DNA of 64,000 bases, from contig NZ_BSTC01000009.1 in assembly GCF_030269305.1 (NCBI RefSeq), forward strand, positions 294,369-358,368. The letters are read 5' to 3'. This DNA comes from Kineosporia sp. NBRC 101731. GTDB lineage: Bacteria > Actinomycetota > Actinomycetes > Actinomycetales > Kineosporiaceae. Within the stretch, counting starts at the first letter, position 1. Every line of letters begins with the position of its first letter. Position numbers and translations under genes: made by a program. Below are positions 46,712 through 56,525 of this stretch, piece after piece. The notes below the pieces were generated by a model, which ran no database searches, was not told where the DNA came from, and was given only the letters and a program-made list of their open reading frames with translations.

Positions 46712-48379
46712 GTGACTGATGTCTACGAACAGAGCTTGACCCTGCAGTTCGATCCTCTGACGATCGAGCACCTGGGATACAAGATGTATTCGCACCTGCC
46801 CAACGCTCTGGCCGAGTTGATCGCGAACGCCTACGACGCTGACGCCACCTTGGTACGGATCATCCTGGCGGAGAGTCCGGACTCACGGTCGGTGACGGTG
46901 GAGGACGACGGTCACGGCATGTCCGTCAGGGGCCTGAACGAGAAGTACCTGCGGATTGGACGCAACCGCAGGGTGCTCGGGGAGCAGCTGTCGGAGTCCG
47001 GTCGCCGACGTGTGGCCGGCAAGAAGGGCCTCGGAAAGCTGGCGCTGTTCGGGATCGGCGAGACGATCGAGCTGCGGACCCGGCGAGAGGGATCGCCCCA
47101 GGAGTCGCTGGTCCGGCTCGACTGGTCGGAGATCAAGAACTCGACCGGGAACGTCTACCACCCGCAGCTTTCGAGGGTCGAGGCCAGCCGGGCGACGTCG
47201 GGTACCGTCGTAACTCTCAGCAACCTGCGTCGCCGCACCTCGGTCGTGGCCCAGGATCTGGCGGTCAGCCTCGGGCGGTTGTTCATCTATCGGGACAACG
47301 ACTTCCGCATTGAGGTGGTCGACGCCGGCGGCCGGACCCACCACGTCGACCGCCGTTCCCGGATGGACAACCTCGAGCGCGACGCCGAATGGAGAGTTCC
47401 GGACGACCTGCCCGCTGAGCTCAAGGCCCGGCTGCCGGACGCGTCCGTGACCGGGCGCATCGTGGCGACTGCCAAGCCGGTCCCGGTCGAGCAGCGCGGT
47501 CTGGCCCTGTACGCGCACGGGCGCCTGGCGAACGAACCTGAGTTCTTCGGTGTCTCCGAGTCCAGCTACGCCTTCTCTTATCTGACCGGGTATTTGGAGG
47601 TCGATTACATCGACGAGCAGGAGGCCGACGTCATCTCCACGGACCGTCGTGCGATGAGCTGGGACAGCGGATCCTCCGCCGGCCTGCGCGCCTTCCTGCA
47701 GGACTTGCTGCGGTGGATCGCCCACGAACGCCGCACGGCCCGTCGCACGGCAAACCGCAAGCGACTGGTCCAGGAGCACGGGGTCGACATCGACGCCTGG
47801 ACCGGCACCATCAAAGGGCCTGAGAAGGAGGCCGTGCAGGATGCGGCCGAGATCCTGACCTCGGCTGACTCGGTCATCGGGGACAAGGACCGCTCGTCCC
47901 TGATCGAGAGCCTGCGCAAGATCGCACCCGAGTACGCGGATCTTCACTGGCGGCACCTGCACCCGAAGATTCAGCAGGCGGCGGAGAACTTCTACCGGAT
48001 CGAGTACTACCACTCGGCCCTCACTGAGGCCGCGAAGCGTTACGTCAACGACCTGCGCGAGCGCACCGGCCTGAGCGGTCTCACTGCGACTCAGATCGTC
48101 AACCAGTCGCTGTCCGAGGGAAACCTGAAACTTGACGTCTCAGCGCCTTTTCTGGCAGAAGGCTTCGACAAGAACACCTTGGACAGCATGCGCGAGGGGC
48201 AGTTCCAGTTGTCGAAGGGAGCGGTCTCGGCCTTCCGGAATCCGTTGGCGCACGAGGAGGAACAGCGTCTGCAGGCGGCCGGTGCCCTGACGGCGCAGGA
48301 CTGCTTGGACGGCCTGAGTATCATCTCGCACCTGTACCGGCGGATGGAGGCAGGCTCCCCGTCAGCGAGCGAAACCTAG
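46712..48379 (+). CDS. MutL/MORC-like GHKL ATPase
   Basis: 555 residues from GTG 46712 (GGAGAGG upstream). N-terminal GHKL ATPase: N-box ALAELIANAYDAD (E35, N39, D42), G1 VEDDGHGM (D65-M70), G2 KKGLGKLALFGIG near residues 105-117. The C-terminal half is helical, charged and without a known domain. In prokaryotes such MutL/MORC-type ATPases are encoded beside DNA methylases, Vsr/REases and Z1 helicases in restriction-like loci (described by Iyer, Abhiman and Aravind), which is exactly this neighbourhood. Ends 30 bp from the convergent methyltransferase. Confidence 0.87.
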   Translation: MTDVYEQSLTLQFDPLTIEHLGYKMYSHLPNALAELIANAYDADATLVRIILAESPDSRSVTVEDDGHGMSVRGLNEKYLRIGRNRRVLGEQLSESGRRRVAGKKGLGKLALFGIGETIELRTRREGSPQESLVRLDWSEIKNSTGNVYHPQLSRVEASRATSGTVVTLSNLRRRTSVVAQDLAVSLGRLFIYRDNDFRIEVVDAGGRTHHVDRRSRMDNLERDAEWRVPDDLPAELKARLPDASVTGRIVATAKPVPVEQRGLALYAHGRLANEPEFFGVSESSYAFSYLTGYLEVDYIDEQEADVISTDRRAMSWDSGSSAGLRAFLQDLLRWIAHERRTARRTANRKRLVQEHGVDIDAWTGTIKGPEKEAVQDAAEILTSADSVIGDKDRSSLIESLRKIAPEYADLHWRHLHPKIQQAAENFYRIEYYHSALTEAAKRYVNDLRERTGLSGLTATQIVNQSLSEGNLKLDVSAPFLAEGFDKNTLDSMREGQFQLSKGAVSAFRNPLAHEEEQRLQAAGALTAQDCLDGLSIISHLYRRMEAGSPSASET

Positions 48380-48409
48380 GCGGAGCCAACCCTGGGGACC
48401 GCGAGTCGC

Positions 48410-49582
48410 TCAGATTGGCAAGGAGCTCTGCTTCGCCGGTTTCGGTCTCCGCTTCTTCGTGGGGTCGGCCGGCGTGCTCCGGGCAACCACCCTGTTCTTC
48501 GGCTTGCGCGACTCCTCCCAGGACATCGACATGGTCGCATCGAGCTTGGCCAGGTCGATCTCGTGGCCCACCGCGGCAGCGAGGACATGAGCCGCCAGGC
48601 GAGGCGGGATGGCGTTGCCGATCTGCTGGGCGATGTTCGTCGGCTGCCAGGGGTAGTCGTGCGGGAAGGTCTGCAGCCGACCCATCTCGGAAATGGTGAA
48701 CCGGTCGTTCACGTCGCGCCGAATGCCCTTGCCGATCAGACGGTTCCGGCTGACCTTCCCGGTGACGGTGAAGGCAGGCATCCCGGAGTCCCGCTTCCCC
48801 CGGGCTGCCGGATCTCCTCCGGTGCCGTAGTTGGAGATGACCGTGAACTCGGACTTGCGACCCAGCGCTTCCCCCATGGTGACCCAGGGCTTGAGGCCCT
48901 CGCTCTCGGTCGGTCGTGCCTCGCCCTTGCGGAAACGGTGGTGCGTCGGCGCGGGGAGTTCCACCTCGTGCTCGAGGTTGGCGATCAGAATGGCGCGGCG
49001 CCTGGTCTGCGGGACGCCGTACTCCTCGGTGTGAAGCACCCCGACATCTACGTTGTAGCTAAGATCGCGCAGCACCTCGGCCATGGCCGCCCAGACCGGA
49101 AGAACGGCCGGGACCTGCTCCAGGACGATGGCCTTGTACGGCGTGGAACCCTCGGTGGTGGCCCTGGTCATGATCCAGTGGAGCGGCTGAAGGACCAACC
49201 GGGTCCGTTCGTCCAGATCTTTGCGGACCTTTTCCACGCTCTCCAGGGCCCCCATCGCCTTGATGGCGGTGCAGACGTCGTGCAGCACCCGCCGTCCGGC
49301 ACCGGCACCGGCCACGGTGAATGTCTGGCACGGGGGCCCGCCGACGAGGATCTGACGCTCGCCGAAGTCCACCCCTAGCGGGTCGTTCGCCTCGACGTCG
49401 CCGATCTCCGACGACTCCAGGATGGCTTCGTCTCGGGTGTTGCGGGCGCTGGGGTCCCATTCGACGCCGATCGAGTCGATGCCCAGCCAGGCCGCGGCAA
49501 CATCCAGTCCGCCTGGGCCGGCGAAAAGGTCCACCATGCTGTTCCGGTCAGGTGCTGCACCGGATGCAGAGGTAGACGTCAT
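48410..49582 (-). CDS. DNA (cytosine-5) methyltransferase, Dcm/DrmMII-like
   Basis: 390 residues with ordered C5-MTase motifs: I DLFAGPGGLD (residue ~18), IV GGPPCQTF with the catalytic Cys at C85, VI VLEQVP (Gln in the ENV position, a known variant), VIII QTRRR and X QIGNAIPP. The target-recognition part is short. The C-terminal ~35 residues are Lys/Arg-rich. With Vsr upstream (61-bp gap), it is the modification partner of the Z1/GHKL module, and could also serve the DISARM genes, since class 2 DISARM uses a 5mC enzyme (inference). Confidence 0.92.
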   Translation of the reverse strand: MTSTSASGAAPDRNSMVDLFAGPGGLDVAAAWLGIDSIGVEWDPSARNTRDEAILESSEIGDVEANDPLGVDFGERQILVGGPPCQTFTVAGAGAGRRVLHDVCTAIKAMGALESVEKVRKDLDERTRLVLQPLHWIMTRATTEGSTPYKAIVLEQVPAVLPVWAAMAEVLRDLSYNVDVGVLHTEEYGVPQTRRRAILIANLEHEVELPAPTHHRFRKGEARPTESEGLKPWVTMGEALGRKSEFTVISNYGTGGDPAARGKRDSGMPAFTVTGKVSRNRLIGKGIRRDVNDRFTISEMGRLQTFPHDYPWQPTNIAQQIGNAIPPRLAAHVLAAAVGHEIDLAKLDATMSMSWEESRKPKNRVVARSTPADPTKKRRPKPAKQSSLPI

Positions 49583-49643
49583 AAGACCGAATGCTACCGA
49601 GCCGTGGGAGCAAGGTCAGCCACCCCGTACGACAATTCGCACC

Positions 49644-50129
49644 TTACGCCCCGCCGGGTCCCGATCGGCGCTGCAAGACCAGTTCTCCGACCTCCACCGC
49701 TGCCTCGTTCGGCAGCTCGTGCTCCCACACCCGGCGCACGCACCACCCTTGTTCTTGCAGATGCTGTGTCGTCTCCAGGTCCCGAGCACGGTTCTTGAGG
49801 ATCTTGGATCGCCACCACTCGCCGTTCGCCGCTGGCCACGTCCCATGCTCGGGGCAGCCGTGCCAGAAACACCCGTCGACGAAGATCGCCACCTTCACCG
49901 AAGTGAACGCGATGTCGATCGTGCGCCTTCCCAGGCCGGGGACCTTCAGCCCGACTCGGTAACGCAGTCCGGCCGCATGCAGCAATTGCCGCAGTTCAAG
50001 TTCGGGGTTGGTGTCCTTGCGGACCTGTCGTCGCATACGGGCGGAGACTCCGGCTGAACTAGGGACCGGCGGTTCAGGCACGTCTTCGATTCCAGATCCG
50101 ACGTCATTGTTCGGTGTCGAGTCGATCAC
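49644..50129 (-). CDS. vsr: Very short patch repair (Vsr) endonuclease
   Basis: 161 residues. After an unusual ~30-residue N-terminal extension comes the Vsr core: RMRRQVRKDTNPELELRQLLHAAGLRYRV in two blocks, VAIFVDGCFWHGCPEHG, WWRSKI and CVRRVWEHEL. Vsr nicks 5' of the T in T:G mismatches from deaminated 5mC, so it protects against mutation by the adjacent Dcm-like enzyme. Starts about 68 bp from the divergent Z1 gene. Confidence 0.92.
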   Translation of the reverse strand: MIDSTPNNDVGSGIEDVPEPPVPSSAGVSARMRRQVRKDTNPELELRQLLHAAGLRYRVGLKVPGLGRRTIDIAFTSVKVAIFVDGCFWHGCPEHGTWPAANGEWWRSKILKNRARDLETTQHLQEQGWCVRRVWEHELPNEAAVEVGELVLQRRSGPGGA

Positions 50130-50170
50130 TTCCAGCTCCCTGACGTCACCTTGAGGCTAGGTTAGACGGA

Positions 50171-50181
50171 CCTTAATAAGG
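50171..50181. promoter_or_regulatory. Short inverted repeat between vsr and Z1 genes
   Basis: CCTTA-A-TAAGG, 5-bp arms around one base, in an AT-rich spot of the divergent promoter region. TTGAGG (50151) and TAATAA (50174), 17 bases apart, might form a promoter, but the resulting leader would be very short. Confidence 0.35.
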
Positions 50182-50196
50182 CCTTGGAGGGTTCCC

Positions 50197-52782
50197 TTGG
50201 ACGGCATGTACCCGGTTTTCGCGGACCACGCTCGACGCTTCGGTGTAGAGAAGGCCATGGGTCGATTCTCCTCCGCATTCGCTCCCGAGATCCTTCAAGC
50301 CTTCGAGGCGCAGTGGAAGGCCGATCTGGAGAAGGTCGAGAACGGCGGGGTGAAGATCATCGCGGTCAACCGCGAGCCCTGGTATGCCGGACCCCACGAC
50401 GACCAGTTCTTCTGGCCGGCCCTCGCGAGCAAGTTCAAGGATGAAGGCTGGGACGAAGAGCGCATCAACTCGGTCGACTCCTCCTCCAGCACCGTGGTCG
50501 CGCACACCCCCAACCCGGTCTCCAACGCCTGGAAGACCAGGGGCCTGGTGGTCGGGTACGTCCAGAGCGGCAAGACCACGAACTTCACCGCCGTCGTCGC
50601 GAAGCTGGCTGACGTCGAGTACCGAATGGTCATTGTCCTTTCCGGTATCCACAACGGTCTGCGGCAACAGACTCAGCTGCGCCTGAACGAGTATCTCGTC
50701 GAACTGAACGACGACAACTGGGTCACCATGACCTCGGACACGAGCGACTTCGTCAAGCCCACCTCCAGCTTCCCGGCCATGCTGGGCAAGAACAAAGTTG
50801 TCCTCGCGGTCGTCAAGAAGAACGTCGCGGTCCTGAAGAAGCTTATCCAGTGGCTCGAGAAGACCAACGCCCGGAAGGCCCTGGAGACCGCGCCCGTGCT
50901 GGTGATCGACGACGAGGCGGACCAGGCCTCGGTCGCGACCGGACGGATCAACCCGCTCATCCGTCGGCTGCTGGAACTGATGCCCCGGTCGACCTACATC
51001 GGCTACACGGCAACTCCTTTCGCGAACGTCTTTATCGACCCGTCGGACGACCAGGATCTCTACCCGAGGTCGTTCATCCTCAACCTTCCTCGGCCGGTGG
51101 GGTACTTCGGCCCGGAGAAGATCTTCGGACGGGACACCTTCGACGTGGACGAGGAGGAGGTCTCCGGCCCGGACGGGGCGCCGCCGGACGGCTACGACAT
51201 GGTCCGCCACGTCCCTGAGACCGACGTACCTCTACTGAGGCCGGGTGGGCGAGAGTCCGCCGAGGACTTCGTGCCGACGATGACGACCGAGCTCAAGGAC
51301 GCGGTCCACTGGTTCTGGCTGGCCACGGCGGCGCGTCGGGCCCGCAAGGACCTCGGTCACAGCACCATGCTCATTCACACCTCGCTCAAGATCGCGGTGC
51401 ACGAGTCCTACCGACCTTCCTTGGAAAGCATGCGCGACAGGGCGGTCCGGAACCTGCAGGATCAAGACCCCGCTGCGTTGGATCGTTGGCGTGTGCTGTG
51501 GGAGAAGGAGTCCGCTCGTGTCCCGACCGAGGACTTCGGTCGGGTCCAGAACTCGTTCGAGGAGGTCCTGAAGCACCTTCTCGAGGTACTCTCGGCCACC
51601 CGAGTGATCCTGGACAACTTCCGAAGCGCAGACCGTCTCGACTACTCTGACCCCTCGGTCGTGGCGATCGCCGTCGGTGGGAACACCCTTTCGCGAGGAC
51701 TCACGCTTGAAGGGCTCGTCGTCAGCTTCTTCATCCGGGCCGCTCGGGCCTACGACACCCTGCTGCAGATGGGGCGTTGGTTCGGGTACCGGACCGGTTA
51801 CGAGGATCTGCCACGGATCTGGACGACGCCGGAACTGGCTTCGTCCTTCCGCCATCTGGCCCTGGTCGAGCACGAGATGCGTGACGACATCGACCGGTAC
51901 CAGCGCGAGAACCTGACCCCGCAGGAGGTCGCGGTCCGGATCAGAACGCATCCGTCCCTACTCATCACCGCGAAAATGGGAGCTGCGCAGCCAGCTTTCG
52001 TGTCCTTTGAAGGACGACGTCTGCAGACCCGCTACTTCCGTACCGACGACGCCCACTGGTTGGAGGCTAACCGGAACGCGGCAGACACCCTCGTCAACGA
52101 GGCCATGGTCGCCTCCGAGCCGGAGAAGCTGGCCACGGCGACACTGCTGCGCGACGTCCCGGTCTCCCTGATCAAGGCGTTCCTGAACAGCTACCAGGTG
52201 CACGGGGACTCCCCGGACCTCGATCACAAGATGCTCCTTCGATATATCAACGCCAGACTGATCGATGCGCAGCCTTCGCTGGAGAAGTGGTCCGTCGCCC
52301 TGGTCGACGGCGATGCGAAGGAACTGGTGCCGATCGGCGGTCTGCAGGTCAGCCCGGTCCAACGTGCCCGGCTCAACGACGACGATCCCGAGCGTGCCGA
52401 CATCAAGACCTTGATGAGCAAGCAGGACCGCGTCCTTGACCTGGGCAAGTCGACCGGCGAAGCGCGCGCGATGAGCGAGGACAAACTGGTCGAAGCGCGT
52501 AACGCCGACCCCGTCCACCGCGACCGGGGTCTCCTCGTGCTGTACGCCATCGACAAGGTGAGTGCGCCGAGCAAGGACGAGAAACCTAAGAAGCCGGGCG
52601 GACGTCCGACGCGCGCGCCTCTGGACGCCCTGGACACGGTGATCGGGCTGGGGATCGTCTTTCCGGGTGACCGCACGGCCAAGAAGAAGGTTCAGGCTAC
52701 CCACGTTGCCGTCGACCTGACTGATGTCGAGAGCGACGACGTGGACGCCGCGATGGACATGGATACGGAGGAAGCCGGATGA
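50197..52782 (+). CDS. Z1-domain SF2-type ATPase/helicase
   Basis: 861 residues starting at TTG 50197 (GGAGG six bases upstream; ATG 50206 lies too close for that site). Motif I GYVQSGKT (K126), motif II VIDDEAD (D238-D242), then the Z1 core STYIGYTATPFANVF and FILNLPRPVGYFG near 270-300, and GGNTLSRGLTLEG / LLQMGRWFGYRTGYEDL of the second motor lobe. Z1 proteins are found with MutL/MORC-type ATPases in restriction-like loci. First gene of a six-gene overlapped operon. Confidence 0.9.
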   Translation: MDGMYPVFADHARRFGVEKAMGRFSSAFAPEILQAFEAQWKADLEKVENGGVKIIAVNREPWYAGPHDDQFFWPALASKFKDEGWDEERINSVDSSSSTVVAHTPNPVSNAWKTRGLVVGYVQSGKTTNFTAVVAKLADVEYRMVIVLSGIHNGLRQQTQLRLNEYLVELNDDNWVTMTSDTSDFVKPTSSFPAMLGKNKVVLAVVKKNVAVLKKLIQWLEKTNARKALETAPVLVIDDEADQASVATGRINPLIRRLLELMPRSTYIGYTATPFANVFIDPSDDQDLYPRSFILNLPRPVGYFGPEKIFGRDTFDVDEEEVSGPDGAPPDGYDMVRHVPETDVPLLRPGGRESAEDFVPTMTTELKDAVHWFWLATAARRARKDLGHSTMLIHTSLKIAVHESYRPSLESMRDRAVRNLQDQDPAALDRWRVLWEKESARVPTEDFGRVQNSFEEVLKHLLEVLSATRVILDNFRSADRLDYSDPSVVAIAVGGNTLSRGLTLEGLVVSFFIRAARAYDTLLQMGRWFGYRTGYEDLPRIWTTPELASSFRHLALVEHEMRDDIDRYQRENLTPQEVAVRIRTHPSLLITAKMGAAQPAFVSFEGRRLQTRYFRTDDAHWLEANRNAADTLVNEAMVASEPEKLATATLLRDVPVSLIKAFLNSYQVHGDSPDLDHKMLLRYINARLIDAQPSLEKWSVALVDGDAKELVPIGGLQVSPVQRARLNDDDPERADIKTLMSKQDRVLDLGKSTGEARAMSEDKLVEARNADPVHRDRGLLVLYAIDKVSAPSKDEKPKKPGGRPTRAPLDALDTVIGLGIVFPGDRTAKKKVQATHVAVDLTDVESDDVDAAMDMDTEEAG

Positions 52783-53750
52783 GCGCCCTTGAGCGTGCCT
52801 GGGCCGTCCTTTCCCCGCCCAGCAACAGTCAGTACGCCTCCTTCTCGCTGGATCTGCAGCTCGGTGAGTCGACGGTGCGCGTCGCCGTGGATCGCGAGGG
52901 TGTTCGGCACCTGCTCGTCCCGGCTGCGGGAGAAGGGCTGGTCTCCGACAACCGGCCCTCGGTCCTGCAACTGAGGGTCCAAGATCTGCAGTTCGGCGGC
53001 GATTTCCACACTTACGTCGATCTGTCCTGTGCCGATGCCGAACTACACAAAGAATTCGACGAGGTGGTCAAGGACGTCCTGGACGCAGTGGAGGAAGCCG
53101 AGCATCCGGGGGCCGAGACACTGCGCACAGTGGCCCGTTGGCGCCGCCTCTTCCGTTCCCGCCTGGTGCGAGGGCTCTCACTCCAGGCCAAGATCGGTCT
53201 GTTCGCAGAGCTGAGTGTCCTATCAGCGCTGCTGGACCGCGCCCCGTCCTTGTCGATCGACTGCTGGACCGGCCCTCTGCGCAAGCCGCACGACTTCGAG
53301 ATGCCCGTCCGCTGCCTGGAGGTCAAGGGCTTGGGTCTCGAGAGAGATGGCTTCACGGTGCACGGTCTGGAACAACTGGACACGCACGAGGACCGTCCGC
53401 TGGATCTCGTCGTCGTCACCGTCGTTCCTGACCCCGAGGGAACGTCGCTGGAAGAGCTGATCCAGCAGTTGCGTGAGCGCGTCTCCGGACGCGGTGAGTT
53501 CCGCCGTCGGCTCGTGGCCTCCGGTTGGTCCGAGGACCAGGTGCAACCCGCGGCGGACTTTTTCTCGATCTCCTCTGTGGTTCACGTGGAGGTCACCGAT
53601 GCCGTGCCCCGTCTTGTGGCGCGCGACCTTCTCGAGGGACGACTCCCGAACGGTCTGTCCGAGCTGAGCTACCGCGTCGACCTGGGTGAGTTGATGGCTC
53701 ATGCCTCGGGCATCTCGTTGCCCCAACTGGTCGAGCGGGTGCTGCCGTGA
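52779..53750 (+). CDS. PD-(D/E)XK motif nuclease (DUF4420 type)
   Basis: 323 residues from ATG 52779, ATGA overlap with the Z1 gene. The catalytic triad candidate is D172...E181-V-K183 (KPHDFEM, CLEVKG), after a conserved GLFAELSVLS helix near 145. The fold and place after a Z1 gene match the DUF4420 nucleases of such loci. Probably the cutting subunit of the module. Overlaps the next gene by four bases. Confidence 0.87.
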   Translation: MSALERAWAVLSPPSNSQYASFSLDLQLGESTVRVAVDREGVRHLLVPAAGEGLVSDNRPSVLQLRVQDLQFGGDFHTYVDLSCADAELHKEFDEVVKDVLDAVEEAEHPGAETLRTVARWRRLFRSRLVRGLSLQAKIGLFAELSVLSALLDRAPSLSIDCWTGPLRKPHDFEMPVRCLEVKGLGLERDGFTVHGLEQLDTHEDRPLDLVVVTVVPDPEGTSLEELIQQLRERVSGRGEFRRRLVASGWSEDQVQPAADFFSISSVVHVEVTDAVPRLVARDLLEGRLPNGLSELSYRVDLGELMAHASGISLPQLVERVLP

Positions 53751-55654
53751 GCGGTCAGCACGCCGGTCGGTGGTGGTCGCAGCCCTTCGCGCCCGAAGGT
53801 TCCGCCGCGGCCGAAGGCATCGCCAAACAACTCGGCCGCCCGTTGTTGGACCCGCTGACGATCCTGGTGCGCGAGGCTGCGCAGAATAGTTGGGACGCAA
53901 GGCGTCCGGGGGTGGTGGACTTCCGGATCAGCATTCGTCCGCTGGGTGAGTACTCCCAGGCGTGGCAGGACTCATTCCTACCGGCTCCTCCCGAGGAGTC
54001 CGGCATGACCTTGGCCGAGCACCTCGGTCCAGAAAGCATCGTGCTCACCGTCTCCGACCGCAACACCGGTGGTCTGGGCGGGCCTTTGCGGGCGGGCGAG
54101 AGGGCCAAGGAGAACGAGCACGCCGACTTCGTGCAGTTCCTACGCAACGTGGGTGAACCGAGCGATCACAAGTTCGGCGGCGGGACCTACGGTTTCGGCA
54201 AGGGGATCTTCTATCGCCTCAGCAAGGCGGGCACCGTCCTGGTCAGCACCCACACGGCCGGCGGCGAGGGCGAGGAACGTCGGCGCCTGATGGGAGCTGC
54301 TCTGGGGCACAGCTGGTACCAGCAGGAACGCCGATACACAGGGCGCCACTGGTGGGGATCTGTGGCGGAGGACAACGTCCCCGATCCGCTTCTGGGTCCC
54401 GACGGATCCGAGCTGGCTCGTCGCCTGGGGTTGCCGGACTTCGCCGCGGACGAGACCGGGACTGACATCGTGGTGATCGGGGCCGACCTCGGGACGGTTG
54501 GTCAGGACCAGGGCACCCGCTCCCGGACAACGTCCGAGGCCGCCACCTTCTTGATGTCCTCGATCCTGTGGCATCTGTGGCCCAAGTTCATCCCGGACGA
54601 CAACGGTGATGTCATGCGCTTCTTCGTCGGCACGGGGGAGAAGCTGACAGCAGTTCCCTCTCCGGCGCGACTGCCGGAGTTCAAGCCTTTCGTCGCGGCC
54701 CTGAAGGAGGTACGCGGCGGGCGAGGAAAGCAGTACACCCGCACCGTGCCCCCGAAGAATGCGGGGGCTTTCCACCTCACGCGCTTCCTGAACGATGCGG
54801 ACAAACCCTCGCGGGCGATGATCACCGAGGCGATGCCGTTCTCCGGACCGGTCCGTCACGTGGCGCGGATGCGCGCGCCCGAGCTGGTCGTGGACTACTT
54901 CGAGGGTCCGGCCGATCCTGACAACGCCTTCGCCTACGCCGCGGTCTTCAAAGCCTCTACCGACGCGGACCAGGCGTTCGCGGACTCCGAGCCTCCGACG
55001 CACGACGCCTGGATCGCGACCGGGCTGAGCGGCGCCCCGCGCGGTGTCGTCGGGAAGCTGAACTCGCGCATCCTCAAATGGATCGACGACGAGTTGGGTC
55101 CCGCGGTAAGCACCGGGGACAGCGACTCGAGCGGGTTGGGCAACTTCTCGATGCGCCTGGCCTCGCTCATCCCGTCGGTCGGTCTGAACGGGGGTTCCTC
55201 AGAAGACGATCACGATGACGACGAAGACGACAGGACCTCCGGAGGCGGTGACGGGGGATCGGCGTCAGGACGTGCAGGTCCCGGCCGGAAGCCTCCCGCA
55301 CGTGGGCGGAGGAGTTCGGCTCCGCGCCTGGTAGGCGAGCCGAAGCTTCAGGTGCACAACGGTGCCCCTTTCCTGGTAGCGAAGGTCTTCGTCCCGGAGT
55401 CGGTCAAGGCGCGGATCCTCGCCGCAGAGGTCAAGGTTGTCCTGGACGGCGGTGCGGCAGAGAACGACACCCCCCTCGGGGCAACGGTGCCGGAGATCAA
55501 TCAATGGCAACCGGTGGCCGGTGGACCCGCTATCGCAGGTCCCCGCATCTACCTGTCGGCGGGGGCTGACTCGGAGTGGTGGCTGTACGCGTCTCATGTT
55601 CCCGACGCGGTCGTGCGTTTCCGGGTTCAGGAGGTCCGCGACCATGCCGGGTGA
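53747..55654 (+). CDS. GHKL-type ATPase with acidic linker
   Basis: 635 residues from GTG 53747. GHKL motifs: N-box REAAQNSWDA (E43, N47, D50), G1-like VSDRNTGGLGG near residue 103, G2 GGGTYGFGKGIFY near 145. After about residue 480 there is a low-complexity acidic stretch (DDHDDDEDD) and a Gly/Pro/Arg linker, then a C-terminal domain of about 115 residues. This is a second, different GHKL family from the MutL/MORC-like gene at 46712. In the operon it sits between the nuclease and an unknown protein that starts inside its end. Confidence 0.82.
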   Translation: MSGQHAGRWWSQPFAPEGSAAAEGIAKQLGRPLLDPLTILVREAAQNSWDARRPGVVDFRISIRPLGEYSQAWQDSFLPAPPEESGMTLAEHLGPESIVLTVSDRNTGGLGGPLRAGERAKENEHADFVQFLRNVGEPSDHKFGGGTYGFGKGIFYRLSKAGTVLVSTHTAGGEGEERRRLMGAALGHSWYQQERRYTGRHWWGSVAEDNVPDPLLGPDGSELARRLGLPDFAADETGTDIVVIGADLGTVGQDQGTRSRTTSEAATFLMSSILWHLWPKFIPDDNGDVMRFFVGTGEKLTAVPSPARLPEFKPFVAALKEVRGGRGKQYTRTVPPKNAGAFHLTRFLNDADKPSRAMITEAMPFSGPVRHVARMRAPELVVDYFEGPADPDNAFAYAAVFKASTDADQAFADSEPPTHDAWIATGLSGAPRGVVGKLNSRILKWIDDELGPAVSTGDSDSSGLGNFSMRLASLIPSVGLNGGSSEDDHDDDEDDRTSGGGDGGSASGRAGPGRKPPARGRRSSAPRLVGEPKLQVHNGAPFLVAKVFVPESVKARILAAEVKVVLDGGAAENDTPLGATVPEINQWQPVAGGPAIAGPRIYLSAGADSEWWLYASHVPDAVVRFRVQEVRDHAG

Positions 55655-56525
55655 AGTTCTCCCGTACCTCGTGCCGACCCGCGACACCGTCTCCTGGGGT
55701 TCGTGGGAACTCGGGGAGGACGAGTCATGGGTTCCGCTGCCTGCTGAGCTGGAGGGATGGGACCCAGGCACGGACCTGTTCGTGCGACGCTCGGTCAAGG
55801 TCGACGTGCTGGCGTTCGTGAAGGAGACCGCTCTGGCCCCTTCCCACGTCCGGGTGACCGCTTCGTGGACCAGTTCAACCACGGACATGACCGATGCCTG
55901 TTCGCCGGTCCTGCTGAACGCCGACGGACATGCGTATCTGCACTTCAAGATGGACGGCAAACGGATCGCCGGGGTGCTGACCCTGCGGACCACCCTGACG
56001 CTGGCTCACCCACCGCAGACCAGCCAGCTGGGAGTCGCGCGGATTCCCGGATCTGTTCTGGCCCAGGACCAGAGGCAGGTCTCTCTGGACGGTACCCCCT
56101 CGATGTTCCCGGTCCACGAAGTTGACTTCAGCGGAACGCCGTTGCCGCCGGAGGCCAGTTGGCACCTGGAGACGACGACTGACCTCGACGCCCCGTTCTA
56201 CGGAACGTTCCAACTCCTGCTCAACAGCCGGGACAAGGAGTTGTCCACCGCGGTCCGCAACCCGAAGGACAAGCGTCAGAAAGCCTTGTGCGACGAGTTA
56301 CAGGCCGGCATCGCAGCCCTGATGCTCGAGCTCGCCGTCCGAGAACGTGACGACCTGCTGGACCGGACGTGGCCGTCGGACTCGGTGGGGGAAGTGCTCT
56401 CGCGCCTGCTGATCAACTCCGACCTGGTCAAGGACGTTTACCCCGACTCTGCCGGCATGTCGAGATTCCGCTCCCGCATCGCTCAGGCCGTTCGTCGTTC
56501 AGGGCAGGGTAGGCAGTTCACATGA
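55644..56525 (+). CDS. Unknown protein of the Z1 operon
   Basis: 293 residues from ATG 55644, with GGAGG a few bases upstream and an 11-bp overlap into the previous gene's end. Beta-rich N-terminal half (VRRSVKVDVLAFVKETAL, HLHFKMDGKRI-like strands) and helical C-terminus (LQAGIAALMLELAV, LSRLLINSDLVKDVYPDS). Not recognised. Its conserved place in the overlapped operon suggests a structural or specificity subunit (inference). Confidence 0.7.
   Translation: MPGEVLPYLVPTRDTVSWGSWELGEDESWVPLPAELEGWDPGTDLFVRRSVKVDVLAFVKETALAPSHVRVTASWTSSTTDMTDACSPVLLNADGHAYLHFKMDGKRIAGVLTLRTTLTLAHPPQTSQLGVARIPGSVLAQDQRQVSLDGTPSMFPVHEVDFSGTPLPPEASWHLETTTDLDAPFYGTFQLLLNSRDKELSTAVRNPKDKRQKALCDELQAGIAALMLELAVRERDDLLDRTWPSDSVGEVLSRLLINSDLVKDVYPDSAGMSRFRSRIAQAVRRSGQGRQFT

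Noticed and set aside
48410..49582. Methyltransferase motif VI reading EQV instead of ENV as a sign of inactivity
   Set aside because: Gln at this position is found in otherwise intact enzymes; the catalytic Cys, motif VIII and motif X are present.
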